From Chinchilla lanigera (Eukaryota > Chordata > Mammalia > Rodentia > Chinchillidae): 64,000 bases of DNA. The notes beneath the pieces are model-generated. The model was not told the DNA's origin and made no database searches. It saw only the letters and a program-made list of their open reading frames with translations. Positions 26,428 through 36,868 of the stretch are shown here, piece after piece. Made by a program: the position numbers and the translations under genes. Numbering within the stretch: position 1 is the first letter of the stretch; the number at the start of each line of letters is the position of its first letter. The DNA lies in NCBI RefSeq assembly GCF_000276665.1, contig NW_004955518.1, positions 1,696,327 to 1,760,326 on the forward strand, read 5' to 3'.

Positions 26428-26573
26428 TACAATAAGCATTGTTAATTCCCTACCACTCTGTTTGTAACTCTGTAATGCCTGTACTGATCCTTTGCTATTT
26501 TGTAAAATGTTGTCTGTCTGTTAGTATTTTCCTCCTTTTATTTCTAAAATAAAAAAAAAATAAAAATAAAAAA
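26428..26573 (+). mobile_element. 5'-truncated retroposed 3' tail, probable relative of the composite element
   Basis: It is flanked by a perfect 16-bp duplication, AAGAATTCCAGGAATG (26412-26427 and 26574-26589), and ends in an A-rich tail (AAATAAAAAAAAAATAAAA). The 146-bp body (CATTGTTAATTCCCTACCAC, then CTCTGTAATG) resembles the 3' tail of the composite at 31893-33331 more closely than the canonical L1 3' UTR copies at 23495 and 41778. It inserted into an L1M 3' UTR. Confidence 0.8.
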
Positions 26574-26819
26574 AAGAATTCCAGGAATGAAGGAATTATT
26601 GGTTAAAGACACAGAGTTTCAGTTTGAGAAAAAAAAAGTTCTAGATATGAATTATATTTATGGTGATAATAGCATATTTATGTGAATGTACTTAATGCTA
26701 CTTAATTATATACTTGTTAACATAACAAATATTGTGTTATCTATACTTTGTCACAAAAAATATTATTGCTTATATATAAAATATCTCTAAAAATTAAAAA
26801 AATCAATTCAATATTTTCA

Positions 26820-27350
26820 ATGTATTGATTCAGTTGTTAATGTGAGCAAACAAAAATAATCAAAAAGAAAAAAATTCTTATAGGCTTTAAACATATGAAA
26901 GATGCTCAATTTTATAGAAAATGAATATTAGAAGGCACTTATATACAAGTTCTCTTGTATATCAGGTGGACAAAATTCTAAACTTAATGATGTACTCTAA
27001 TATAAAGACATTGGAGAAGCCATCACATAAATTATTGGTAAGAATATCAAAATGGTATACTACTATGGAGAGGAATTTGGGACATCTAGCTTGCCTTTTC
27101 AACCAGCAATTCCACTTGTAGGAACTTTTTACAAAGATGTACGGCTCAAATAGAAAATGACATTTGCAAGAAGTGGGTATATGTTACAATATTATTTGTA
27201 AAATTAAAAATTAGAAACAACCCAAATATCCATAAAGAATTCAATAAAACACTGAAACCCATTAGAATGGAAAAATATGGAGATATTAAAAAAATAAATT
27301 AGGAATACTTCTATGTACTGCTAGAGGAATATCTCCATGAAATATTAAGC
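26820..27350 (+). mobile_element. Ancient L1 ORF2 3' fragment
   Basis: A diverged L1 late-ORF2 signature is visible: a counterpart of the block that reads as CNQQFHL and then a GTAGGAAC site (near 27100), followed by GAAACAACCCAAATATCCAT (27216 onward), a common L1 motif. There are no open frames of note. Confidence 0.55.
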
Positions 27351-27984
27351 CAAAATCAAAACAAACAAGATTTGAAAAAGAGCAGAAATCAAACTGAAAC
27401 CAAGAAACAGTACAATAAATAAATCAAAGAGTCAGTTCTTTGAAAAACTAAACAAAATAGACAAACTGTTAGTCAATATAACAAAAAAGAGAAAAAACCA
27501 AAAGCAATGCAATTCAAATGAAAAAGTTGAAATTACAAGACTGCCAAAATAAAAAGATTATTAACAACTACTTCACAAACCTATATGTCAATAAATTGGA
27601 GAATTGAGAAGAAATAGATTCCCAGATACATATGAACTACCAAAACTCAATCCAGATTTAAAAACCATGAATAATCCAATAGACAATGAAATTGAAGCAA
27701 TAATAAAATCCTACCAACTAAGAAAAATCTACGTCTTCATGGGTTCACCGCTGAATGCTACAAAAACTTCAGGGAAGTTCTAGCACCAATACTCCTCAAG
27801 CTTTTTAATGAAATCAAGAAGGAGAGAATACTCCCAAAGTCATTCCTGGAAGCTGCCATCAGGCTGACTCCAAATCCAGACAAGGATCTAACCCAGAAGG
27901 GCACTATAGACCAATCTCTTTAATGAACAGAAATCCTCAAGATACTGGAAACCAAATGCAATAAAACATCGAAAAGGTCGTACA

Positions 27985-28087
27985 AGGGGCTGGGGATTTA
28001 GCTCAGCGGCAAAGCGCCTGCCTGGCAAGTGCAAGGTCGTGAGTTCAGTTCCCGGTACCGGAGAAAAAAAAAAAAAAAAAAAAAAAA
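27985..28087 (+). mobile_element. ID-type SINE, young CGGTACC form
   Basis: Near-consensus body with an uninterrupted A tail of over 20 bases. Perfect TSD GAAAAGGTCGTACA at 27971-27984 and 28088-28101. It lies inside L1 ORF2. One of the youngest-looking insertions in the window. Confidence 0.95.
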
Positions 28088-29343
28088 GAAAAGGTCGTAC
28101 ATTATAACCAAGTAAACTTCATCCCAGGGATGCAAGGAGGATTCAATATATACAAATCAATTAGTATAACACACCAGATAAAAGGAAGCAAAGAGAAAAC
28201 TCACATGTTCATCTCCATAGATGTAGAAAAAGCCTTTGACAAAATCCAGCATCCTTTCATGTTAAAAATATTGAAGAAAATACATGTCAATCAATTAAAA
28301 AAAATTATGACAAACCCACTGCCAGCCACATATTAAATGGTGAAAAACTGACAGATTTCTCTCTATACTCCAGAACAAGAGAAGAATGTTCACTATCACC
28401 ACTCCTGATCAACATAGTACTCAAAACATTCACAAGAGCAATTAGGGAAGAAAAAGAAATAAAAGGGATATGTGTAGGAAAAAATATATCAAATTATTAT
28501 TATTTACAGATGACATGACACTTTATACAGAAGACCCAAAAAAACCCAAAATTTTTTAGAGTTAATAACCAAATTCAGTAATGTAGCAGGATACAAAATT
28601 TTGCATAAATGCAAAAATAGCTTTCTTGTACATGAATGATGAATCCACTGAGAAACAAATTAGGAAAAAATACAATTCACAAATGCACCAAGAAAAAATA
28701 TATACTTAGGAATTAACCTAACCAAACAAGTGAAAGACCTCTACAATGAAAACTACAGAATTCTGAAAAGGTAAATCTAAAAGGACATCATAAAGTGGAA
28801 AGCTATCCCCTGTTTTTGGATAGGCAGAACAATATAGTCAAAATGGCCATACTTCCAAAATTTACATACAGATTTACTGCAATCAAGTCCAACAGCATTC
28901 TTTTCAGAACAGGAAAAACAATCCTAAAAATCATATGTTACCAGAATAGACCTAGAACAGCACAAGCAATCCTGGGTAACAAGAGCAAAGTGGGAGGCAT
29001 CACAATCCCATAATTGAAGTTATATTATAATGCTACACTGATTAAAAAATCAGCATGGTACCAGCAGAAAACAGACATGAGGGTAAATGGAACAGAGTAA
29101 AGGATTCAGAAACAACCTGAAGCACATTCAACTATTTGATCTTTGACAGAGGCCAAAACATACACTGGAGGAAAGATAGCCTCATTAATAAATGAAGTTA
29201 AGAAAACTGGCTGTCCACACGCAGAAGATTGAATCTAGAACCATATCTTTCATCATGTACTCGACTAAAATAAAAATGGATCAAAGGCTTAAATACTAGA
29301 ACAGACATACTTACTCTGCTGGAAGACAAAATAATGAAAACTC

Positions 29344-29447
29344 GGGGCTGGGGATTTAGCTCAGCGGCAAAAGCGCCTGCCTGGCAAGCGCAAGGTCGTG
29401 AGTTCGGTTCCCGGTACCGGAGAAAAAAACCAAAAAAAAAAAAAAAA
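29344..29447 (+). mobile_element. ID-type SINE, young CGGTACC form
   Basis: Near-consensus body (CGGTTCCCGGTACCGG) with an A tail interrupted by CC. TSD GAAAACTC at 29336-29343 and 29448-29455. It lies inside the second L1. Confidence 0.93.
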
Positions 29448-31892
29448 GAAAACTCTTGAATCATATCAAATTAAAAAGCTTCTGCACAGCAAAAGAAATG
29501 GCAAGCAGAGTGAAAATACAACCTACAAAATGGAAAAAAATGCTAGCTATTTCTCATATAAGGACCAATATCTAGAATATATAGGTTACTCAAAAAATTG
29601 TATCTCCCCAAATAAAAGAACAAATCAAAAATGAGCAAGTAAAATGAATAGACACACTTCACAGAAGTACAAATGCCCAATCAATACATCACAAAATTTT
29701 CAATATTACTTACCTTTAAAGAAATACAAATTAAAACAATGCTGAGATTCCATCTTGCCCCAGAAACAAGGGCCATCACCAAGAGACCAAATAACAAATG
29801 CTGGTGAGGCTGTGTGGAAAAAGGAATCCTACATTGTTGATGGGAATGTAAACTAGTACAACTATGAAATTCAGTTTGAAGACTTCTCCAAAAGCTGAAA
29901 CTAGAAATTTCATTTGGCCTAGCCACTCGCCTTCTAGGTATCCTGCCCCAAGGGTTAAAGTCATCATGTTATAGTGATATATGCATACTCATATTTATAG
30001 CAACACAATTCATAATAACTAAACCTTAGAAATTAACTATCTGTCCATCAATGGATGAATGGATAAAAACGTGGTTTTACACACAGTTTATCTGTCATAA
30101 AGGAAGATAAATTTAAGTTATTTGTAGGAAAATGGATGCACAGTGAGACAATAATGTTTAGTGAAATAAATCAGAAAAACAATTGTTAATATCACATGAT
30201 TCCTCTTAAAGGAGAAACCCAAATATATAAAGAGCTAAATATATAATTGGAAGTAGTGAGATAGATCTTTATCACAGGAGAAGGGAATCAAGAGATGCAG
30301 AGAGGTGGAAGGGAGGGGAGGAAAAGTGGATGAAAAAGGGAATTAAATGTGTTAGGTACATGTACCAACTTCACCAAGCAATGCAAACATTATATACTGC
30401 AAAAATGTACAAAAATGAAGGGAATCTGAGATAAGTGGAGGGGGAGAGAGAAAAGGGAAAGGGGATAAATAAAAGAATCAGGATGTATTACACACATGTA
30501 CCAACTCCACACAAGGAATGTAAGCATTATGTCCTCCAAACATGTACTGATAAAGAAAATGATCTGAAAAAATAAAAATAAATAAGAGGTCTATGGAAAA
30601 GTTGCAGGGTTCAGATATAAGGCAGAGAACATACACAGTAAGTCTAGAACAACTTCCCAACTCCTGAAAGCAAGTAAGCTATGAAAAAGTTAGGATTATA
30701 TCAAAAGGCATAGAAACTAACTTGAAGAAATCCCTGCTTGCCGAAGATGGTGCTATGTAAACATGAGTCATCACCATCATAATCATTGTCCTCATCGTCA
30801 TCCTGTCATTGTTTAAAACATCAAATATGTAAAAAATGTAAGAGTTTATTATAATGGTTTAACAAGGAAATCTGGCTTGTTGCTTTTGGATATTGCTGGA
30901 ATATGGGATAATTATTCTGAAAATTGAAAATTAAAGTGAGAGAATAAATCATTAATCCTGTCTCTCCCATATGAACAATTCCTGGTTAACCAAAATGTTG
31001 ATGAAGCAAAATTCCTAATGTAAGAATCACAGCAAATAGATCAGTTAGTTTCTTATTTCTAAAAGGGTCATTTGTGATCTCTTTCATACTGTTACTGGTT
31101 CATAGTAAAGGCTCAGTATGAGTTAAAATGAATTGTCCGTTTGATTGTCTTTAGGACTACGCAGGGGATTGATAGAGCACAATTCTGGATTTGTAGGAGC
31201 GGGTCAGATAGGTTTGACCTTACGTATTCTATCTGATCTCTGGTCTTCTCTTTGTTTCTGTTCCCTTGCTATGTTTCCTAGCTGCCATGAGGTGAGCAGC
31301 CTTGCTTGCATTAGTATGTCCTTCTGCCATAATGTCTGTCTTAGAGCTAGCCTGTGGGGGAACAGATAGTAAGAACAGAAGCCTCATTGGCCTCCTCTGT
31401 GTGCACTGAGGAGAAAAGTGGTGTGCAAGTGTGCTGATATGTTGCAGGTTCTAGGGAATAGTTAATACAACTGAAATCCTATTACTTATCCACCCATAAT
31501 CTCAGAGTTAACCTTTCTGGACCATGCAGCGGCCAGCTTATCATGACAAAACAAGCCTAGGTAACTACTCCTAAGGGCTGTATTTCTAGTTAGTCCTTTT
31601 TACACATTCTTCAAGGCTTCTGTGAGCCTCATGCCAAGTTCTTATCAAGGTAGTGGTAAGCTGTGTGACAGCAGATACTGCATTCCCAAGCAACATTGTG
31701 TTGCAGTTGGCTTTTGAGAATGCTAATAAGGACAGTAAACAGGTGCTAGGGGGCATGTGAACAACTAAAAATCTTCAAAACTATTTTAAAGGTTTGCCAA
31801 GATGTGGGTACCAAAGGTTATAAGTCCTCTATGTTTGCCCAAGCCATATCTGGTTTCATTAATAAAATTAGGCTTCATCAAAAAATACAATG

Positions 31893-33331
31893 TTTTCCCA
31901 AGCGCATGGGGAGCCTCAGGCGGGGAGCGCCAGTCTTTGGACTGGCGGCTCACTCCCGGCCTTGTAGGCCCCTGGAAGGAGGGCTTCCGGTGCACAGGGA
32001 GCCACGGGCAGGGAGCACCGGTCTTCCGGCTGGCTAGCTTCCTGACTCGTAGGCCCCCAGAGGGAGGGCCCCCAGCGCACGGGGAGCCTCGGGAGGGGAG
32101 CGCTGGTCTTCGAACTGGCGGCTCACTCCCAGCCTCGTAGGCCCCCAGAAGGAGGGCTTCTGGTGGACAGAGAACCATGGGCGGGGAGCGCTGGTCTTCC
32201 GGCTGGCTAGCTTCCTGCTTTGTAGGCCCCCGGAGGGAGGGCCCCCAGCACATGGGGAGCCATGCGGCGGCCAGCTCTGTTGCGTGCCGGCCCTTAGGCC
32301 AGCCGCCGCCACTCAATTGAGATCTATCATGACACAGAGAAACAGTGACACAATTGGCCCACCATGCACCGACTGCAGTTGCCCACCCATGGATGTGTGT
32401 GAATCATTCAAACTTTGAACAAACCCTGGGAATACATGCCATACAATAGGCCACTCTTGCTCCTGCCATTGAGAACCAGAAAGGTCCAGAGCCAGCGGAG
32501 GAGCAGCTGCTGAACAAGGACTCAGAGAACATCAGAATGCAGACTAAGCCCACAGAGCCAGAGGTCCAGTGGACTGGGGTCACGAGAGCTGCTCGGAAGC
32601 TGTAAACCAGGAGGACCTTGCACAATACCTGCAGAGACTCCCTGGAAGCCATTCTTCCCCTGACAATACAGGCTGTGGTGGAGCTCCAGAGAAGTCTGCA
32701 GCAGGATTCCTGCTGCCTGTGCTGACAGTTGGGGAGAGGACACTAACTGGTTGTGGGGTCCCAATGCGATGGGAGGCTGGAGAGAAAACGCTACAAAAAA
32801 TGGCTTTCGCCCCAGATGATTCACTTGATTTTTGACAATCCTTAGGCTGTAACTACTTGTTAGATCCTTCTTGTGTATCTCTGTCTTCCTGAGAATCCAC
32901 TTTGAAGATACCACCATGTATTACAGCAGTCATTGATATTCTCCTACTAATCTATCCATAACTCTGTAATGTTTGTGTTGTTCCTATCCTATTTCATAAA
33001 TGGATCCATGTTTATTATTGTGTGTTTCCTACAACAACCATTGAGAATTATTGAATGATTGTTCAGTAGGTCACTCATGTATAGTTCTATTTATATTCTT
33101 TAGAAGCCACTTTGAAGATACCTATGTATAGTACAACAACTATTGATAATCTCCTACCTCTTTTGTCTGTAACTCACTATCATTTGTCTATTTGTTTTCC
33201 TGAGAACTATCTTATAGATAACAATATGTAAAACAATAACCATTGATAATTTCCTACCACTTGGTCTGTAATTTGGTAAGCCCCTCCTATTATTATGTTA
33301 CCCTTCTTTTACTCTTTAAAATAAAAATTAA
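31893..33331 (+). mobile_element. Composite non-autonomous retroelement with VNTR head and L1-like tail
   Basis: A perfect 13-bp duplication, AAAAAATACAATG (31880-31892 and 33332-33344), flanks it and it ends in an A-rich tail, so it is a 1,439-bp L1-mediated insertion. Parts in order: a GC-rich tandem array (31908 to about 32330), a unique body (about 32330-32870), and a tail of three tandem blocks related to the local L1 3' UTR (near 32899, 33109 and 33207). No reverse transcriptase, endonuclease or ORF1 motif was found. It interrupts ERV gag exactly before the first nucleocapsid zinc knuckle. See the findings for alternatives. Confidence 0.8.
31908..32330 (+). repeat. GC-rich tandem array, alternating 88- and 85-bp units
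   Basis: Units begin with GGGGAGCC-like text at 31908, 31996, 32081, 32169 and (partial) 32254, so spacing is 88, 85, 88, 85. Odd units share CTGGCGGCTCACTCCC; even units share CCGGCTGGCTAGCTTCCTG. The higher-order period is therefore 173 bp. The array is rich in CpG and TpG/CpA pairs, unlike all surrounding DNA. Long open frames on both strands (up to 176 codons at 31786-32316 minus) come from the GC-rich repeats, not from a gene. Confidence 0.9.
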
Positions 33332-34645
33332 AAAAAATACAATGCTTTAATTGTGGCAAAACAGGGCATATCTGTAAACTGTGTACTTAACCTCTGGCAC
33401 GAAAGGGTACAATTGTTCCTTTCCTGAAAGAAAAGTGCCAAGCACGTGTCTGAGATGTCAAAAAAGGAAAACACTGGGGTAATCAATGTCATTTTAAATA
33501 TTTTCAAAATGTCACTCCACTGTTGCGAAACAGGATGTGAGCATGACCCCAGGTCCAACAAATAATAAAGGCATTTGCAATATGGGATGATAGCCCAACC
33601 CTTGGTGGCAGGATGGTTGAATTCCTTGTCACCAGCACCCCAGGATTCATAGGATTAGACCTTCTCACTGCTGAATAGGTGATTTGATTGGTGAAGATAA
33701 ACCTGTTAGATCCCCACAGGAATCTGGAGACCTCTTCCCTTAGACACTAAGAAAAAGTAGTTTAAAACTACAGGATATTGAAGGACTCCCTGGGATTATT
33801 AATTCAGACTATTTGGGGGAACATATTATAAGGTCTATCAAAGGCCCTTTAAATAGACCCTCTGGAGGGTATATCTGACTGCCAATCACAGCTATGCCTC
33901 TCTTCAGCTAGAATAAGTTACGGTGATATTTGCCCATTAGCCCTTCATGGCAGTTGGGACTATTTCTCCATAGGAGGAAAAGTTAAGTTAGTCATAGTAT
34001 GGGCAGTCAGATAAGGTTAGGCAATTGAAAAGAGCCAGTACCCATACATTACAACTGTGAGTGGAGGTACAGTCATTAAAGGCTAGACCTCACGACAAAA
34101 GATAGAATAACTACATCTACATATTTATCCTATGGATGAACAGCAGTGATTGATAGTCAATTGCTGGTATTATAAAACAAAAAGGGGGAGAGATGGGAGA
34201 CCAGATAATAAGAATTGAAGCCTAATTGGCCTCCTCTATGAGCACTAAGAAGAAAGGTGGTGTGCGAGCATGCTGACACATTGAAGGTTTGGGGGGAAAA
34301 TTAATACAGCTGAAATCCTGTTGTTTACCTGGACATATACCATAGATGGTGGGAGTATCTTTTAATGCTCTAATTGCTTCTTCCTGTGAATCAAGGCAGG
34401 GTGAGCCAGTCACTCAAAGCTCTGTGTTTAAGGGAGAAAAGAGAGCCCCTGTCCCCCACATTTTAACCTAATCCTGTATTTGTTTTCCATCCTAGCTCAT
34501 CCCGTAGGCATGTTCAGAGCTTAGAGGCTGGCTCTTACACTAGCAACCATGGACTGCGCTCTCTGAAACCATGAGCCAAATAACCCTCTCCTTTAAACTG
34601 CAGGTGTCAGGTACTTTATCCAGCAATGGGAAAGCTGACTGATAT

Positions 34646-36082
34646 GCTCAGTAAATGTTAGCTCGTATAATTTCTTTTCTTGAAAAACTATGCTCTTGTT
34701 TTAAGATGTAGGAAGAGCACACATGATATTGAGAATATTTTTGAAATTTATGTTTCTTTTTAGGACAATATTTAATTTCAATTTACAGTGCTTACTTATC
34801 CTAAACCAAATTTTATTATCAAATATATACCATTTGCTATTCCATAAGATCCAAAACAAGCTAGTAAGAAAAATGCATGAAGTGACAATAAATAATAGTC
34901 CCTTGTTCCAATAAATATATTAATCCTTTTTTTGACACATAATCTTTCATGTAAGGGGGAATGAATTCAATGTGAATGAACAATATAACATAACTATCAT
35001 AAAAAGCCTTTGTAAATTTAAGCTGCATTAAGAGAAAACTGAGTCCTATATAAAAAACAAAATGAACCTCTTTTATAAGCAGCTAATCAGACTATATCTT
35101 AAGTATCATTCTTTAAATGCTTCTCCTTTCATAGGATAAGATCAAAGCAGCATATATGCAAAGATGTGTGACTAGCATGATAAAAGTACTTGAACTTATG
35201 CCACATAAATTATAATAGAATAACTGGGAACATTTAGCCTGTAGAAAATGGTGTTTGGTCTGGACATGGCCTAAATACTCTCAGCTCTTTCAAAGACAAT
35301 TCATAGTCTATGGCCATACCAACCTGAATGTACCCAGTCTCATCAAAGACAACTCATAGTCACTTTTTAGAAACATAATCAGAATATATTATACATAGTG
35401 TTTTGTAATCTACTTCTCTTTTAAGTCATTCATTGACTTCATAGTCCTGGTAATATGCATGTTTTTCATGTATAATAATACTTGGTCTTTATATGTTTTT
35501 TCATGTATAATAATACTTTAATTTTTTTATTTGTGCCACTCTGAGGCCAACCATATTGAATAGTGCTATATTTTTTACTCAAAGAAAAACTATAATTTAG
35601 GGAACTTATGATGTATGGATTAGCAATTATATAGTAATATCACATAATACACATTTTCTTTTTGTATATAAGATATTAAACCATATTATTAATTTATTGG
35701 TTTTCATTGCTTTTTCTACATTGCTATATATATTATTTCTCAAATATCCTCGTTTAAAGGAAACATAATTGCACTAAAGTGCATCTGAAAATTAAATCAC
35801 TTGGGAAACATCCTAATGAAAGCTCAAAACTCCCTTTGTACAAAAAAATTAGCAGTCTCTAAGGCCTAATAAGCATGGTTAATGATACCTCTGATGCCGA
35901 AACTCAGAGAAGTACTGAAAACCCTTGTGCCATCAACTAATGGAATATCGTAATTTTAGGAAAAAAAGTAAAAATACTGGAAAATAGTATAAATACAGGT
36001 TATCTTCAGTAGTGTAAGGTATAGTAAACACAGAAAGTCGATTTCCTGAAAATGATTTTGCTGTAAGGATAATCAGACAATA
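34646..36082. other. AT-rich intergenic DNA
   Basis: A local imperfect duplication around 35462-35515 repeats CATGTATAATAATACTT, and 35290-35360 repeats a CAAAGACAATTCATAGTC motif. No gene or known element seen. Confidence 0.6.
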
Positions 36083-36868
36083 TATAAAGTGTACCATTTG
36101 GATAATCTTTTCTAGAATTACAATTAAATTCTATATTGTTCTTAAGCATATGGAAACAATAAAACAGTGAGCTCGCCCCAAATCATCGTAAATATTCATT
36201 AAATGTATGATTAATATATAATATTATATTGAGAGAAACATTATGATTTCTATTTTTAAGGACTTTTCCTTTTTATTCTCATACAATCATTTAACTGCAT
36301 TTTCATGGAGCTTAGTACAGCTTTTCCTTTTAATGGATGGAGCACTGTGCATAATTTTTCAATATATAAAATTCTTTAGAAGCATGGTTTAAAGTGTTTA
36401 TAATGAAAGAACACAAAAGTATATTCTTGGGCCTTAATAAATATGTCTGTTTTCATTAGTACTACCTAAAAGTATCATTATATTTTCCAGAAAAGCATTT
36501 TTAAAAATCTTTGGCTTTATACAACTAATATTCATATATTTTATTTAAAATTATAAAAGCAGATTTGGGAAGTAGTTAAGAAAAGACAATTTTCATGGTT
36601 TTCTTAAATACAATGGACCCTCAAGTTATGACCAGCATCAAATACAAACAACTTAAGTTATGATCAGAATTTTAGATTTAACTTATGACCCAAGTCTCGA
36701 GTTAAGACCAGAATGCCAGCCACTTGTCTGTTTGTAAACAAAGACTTGTGATGCCAGAGAGCATATGTAAGCATATATAAGCATCAGTCTGAGCCCAGAT
36801 GCACATGTTTGTGGATATGATTTTGGTCAGTGCTTTATATAATTGCAGTATTTACTGTTATCAAAATG
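36083..36868 (+). repeat. Left arm of a 786-bp nearly perfect inverted duplication
   Basis: Read on the plus strand, this block is the reverse complement of 57237-58022. Both arms are 786 bp with no visible gaps. By eye I find only two mismatches, both near the ends (GTGTACC against GTTTACC, and CAGTATTT against CAATATTT). The arm covers about 528 bp of AT-rich DNA plus the first 258 bp of the Tigger transposon that begins at 36611. The homology stops just after the Tigger ATG region (TCAAAATG). Because the Tigger here is complete with a TA duplication, this is probably the source copy. Confidence 0.95.

Larger units (their letters stand above)
24815..26800 (+). mobile_element. Old L1M-type LINE 3' portion with nested insertions
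   Basis: Plus-strand matches to the late ORF2 of old L1 families run from about 24815 to 25760 (for example AAATGACCCATAAGCATGTG near 25500). An inverted MLT1-type LTR follows (about 25780-26160). The L1 resumes at 26200-26411, is interrupted by a short retroposed piece (26428-26573) with its own target-site duplication, and continues into an L1M-like 3' UTR to about 26800. The 156-codon minus-strand frame at 24812-25282 is antisense to this LINE. Confidence 0.7.
27350..30590 (+). mobile_element. Second L1 LINE, ORF2 portion plus 3' UTR
   Basis: Plus-strand ORF2 remnants include LLKLFNEIKKERILPKSFLE (near 27795), an FxDD-like region near 28495, GRTILKIICYQNRPRT-like text (near 28910, one frame) and a late ORF2 block near 29740-30200. 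The 3' UTR (30300-30590) contains two successive copies of a purine-rich block followed by an ACATGTACCAACT segment (30360 and 30495), so the tail is partly duplicated. Two young ID SINEs (27985-28087, 29344-29447) lie inside. No ORF1 was found; the 5' part is missing. Confidence 0.8.
31640..34000 (+). pseudogene. ERV2 gag (capsid-nucleocapsid) and dUTPase remnant
   Basis: The capsid C-terminal region is recognisable near 31700-31890 (LAFENANKDS, then CQDVGTKGY after a frameshift). The first nucleocapsid zinc knuckle reads CFNCGKTGHICKLC near 33343. A second knuckle follows near 33442 but is broken by a stop and missing cysteine and histidine spacing. Downstream, GFIGLDLLTAE (near 33650) and GIINSDYLGE (near 33790) resemble dUTPase motifs, in the gag-dUTPase order of betaretroviruses. 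Stops and frameshifts are frequent. The composite element sits between the capsid and the first zinc knuckle. Confidence 0.8.
31353..34539 (+). mobile_element. Betaretrovirus-like (ERV2/ERVK) provirus, internally deleted
   Basis: The 5' LTR start (31353 to about 31490) and the 3' LTR (34194-34539) share a diverged but clear direct repeat (for example GGCCTCCTCT and CTGAAATCCT in both). A 6-bp duplication flanks them (CTAGCC at 31347-31352, CTAGCA at 34540-34545). A polypurine tract AAAAAGGGGGAGAGATGGG precedes the 3' LTR. Only the gag capsid end, nucleocapsid and a dUTPase-like region remain; pol and env are absent and the 5' LTR is truncated. A 1.44-kb retroelement interrupts gag. Non-functional. 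Confidence 0.85.
31145..34645 (+). mobile_element. MaLR-type LTR split by a provirus
   Basis: The left half (31145-31352, including GCTGCCATGAGGTGAGCAGC) and right half (34546-34645, including GAAACCATGAGCCAAATAA and AGCTGACTGATA) together form one plus-strand rodent MaLR-style LTR. The break is exactly at the 6-bp duplication flanking the ERV2 provirus. This is the oldest of three nested layers. Confidence 0.75.

Noticed and set aside
27985..28060. tRNA gene-like sequence with A and B boxes
   Set aside because: It is an ID SINE: it has a poly(A) tail and target-site duplication, recurs ten times, and does not close into a proper tRNA acceptor stem.
31786..32316. 176-codon minus-strand frame with repeated proline- and glycine-rich product
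   Set aside because: It is antisense to the GC-rich ABAB tandem array; similar long frames exist in other phases and strands, as expected for GC-rich repeats with few stop codons.
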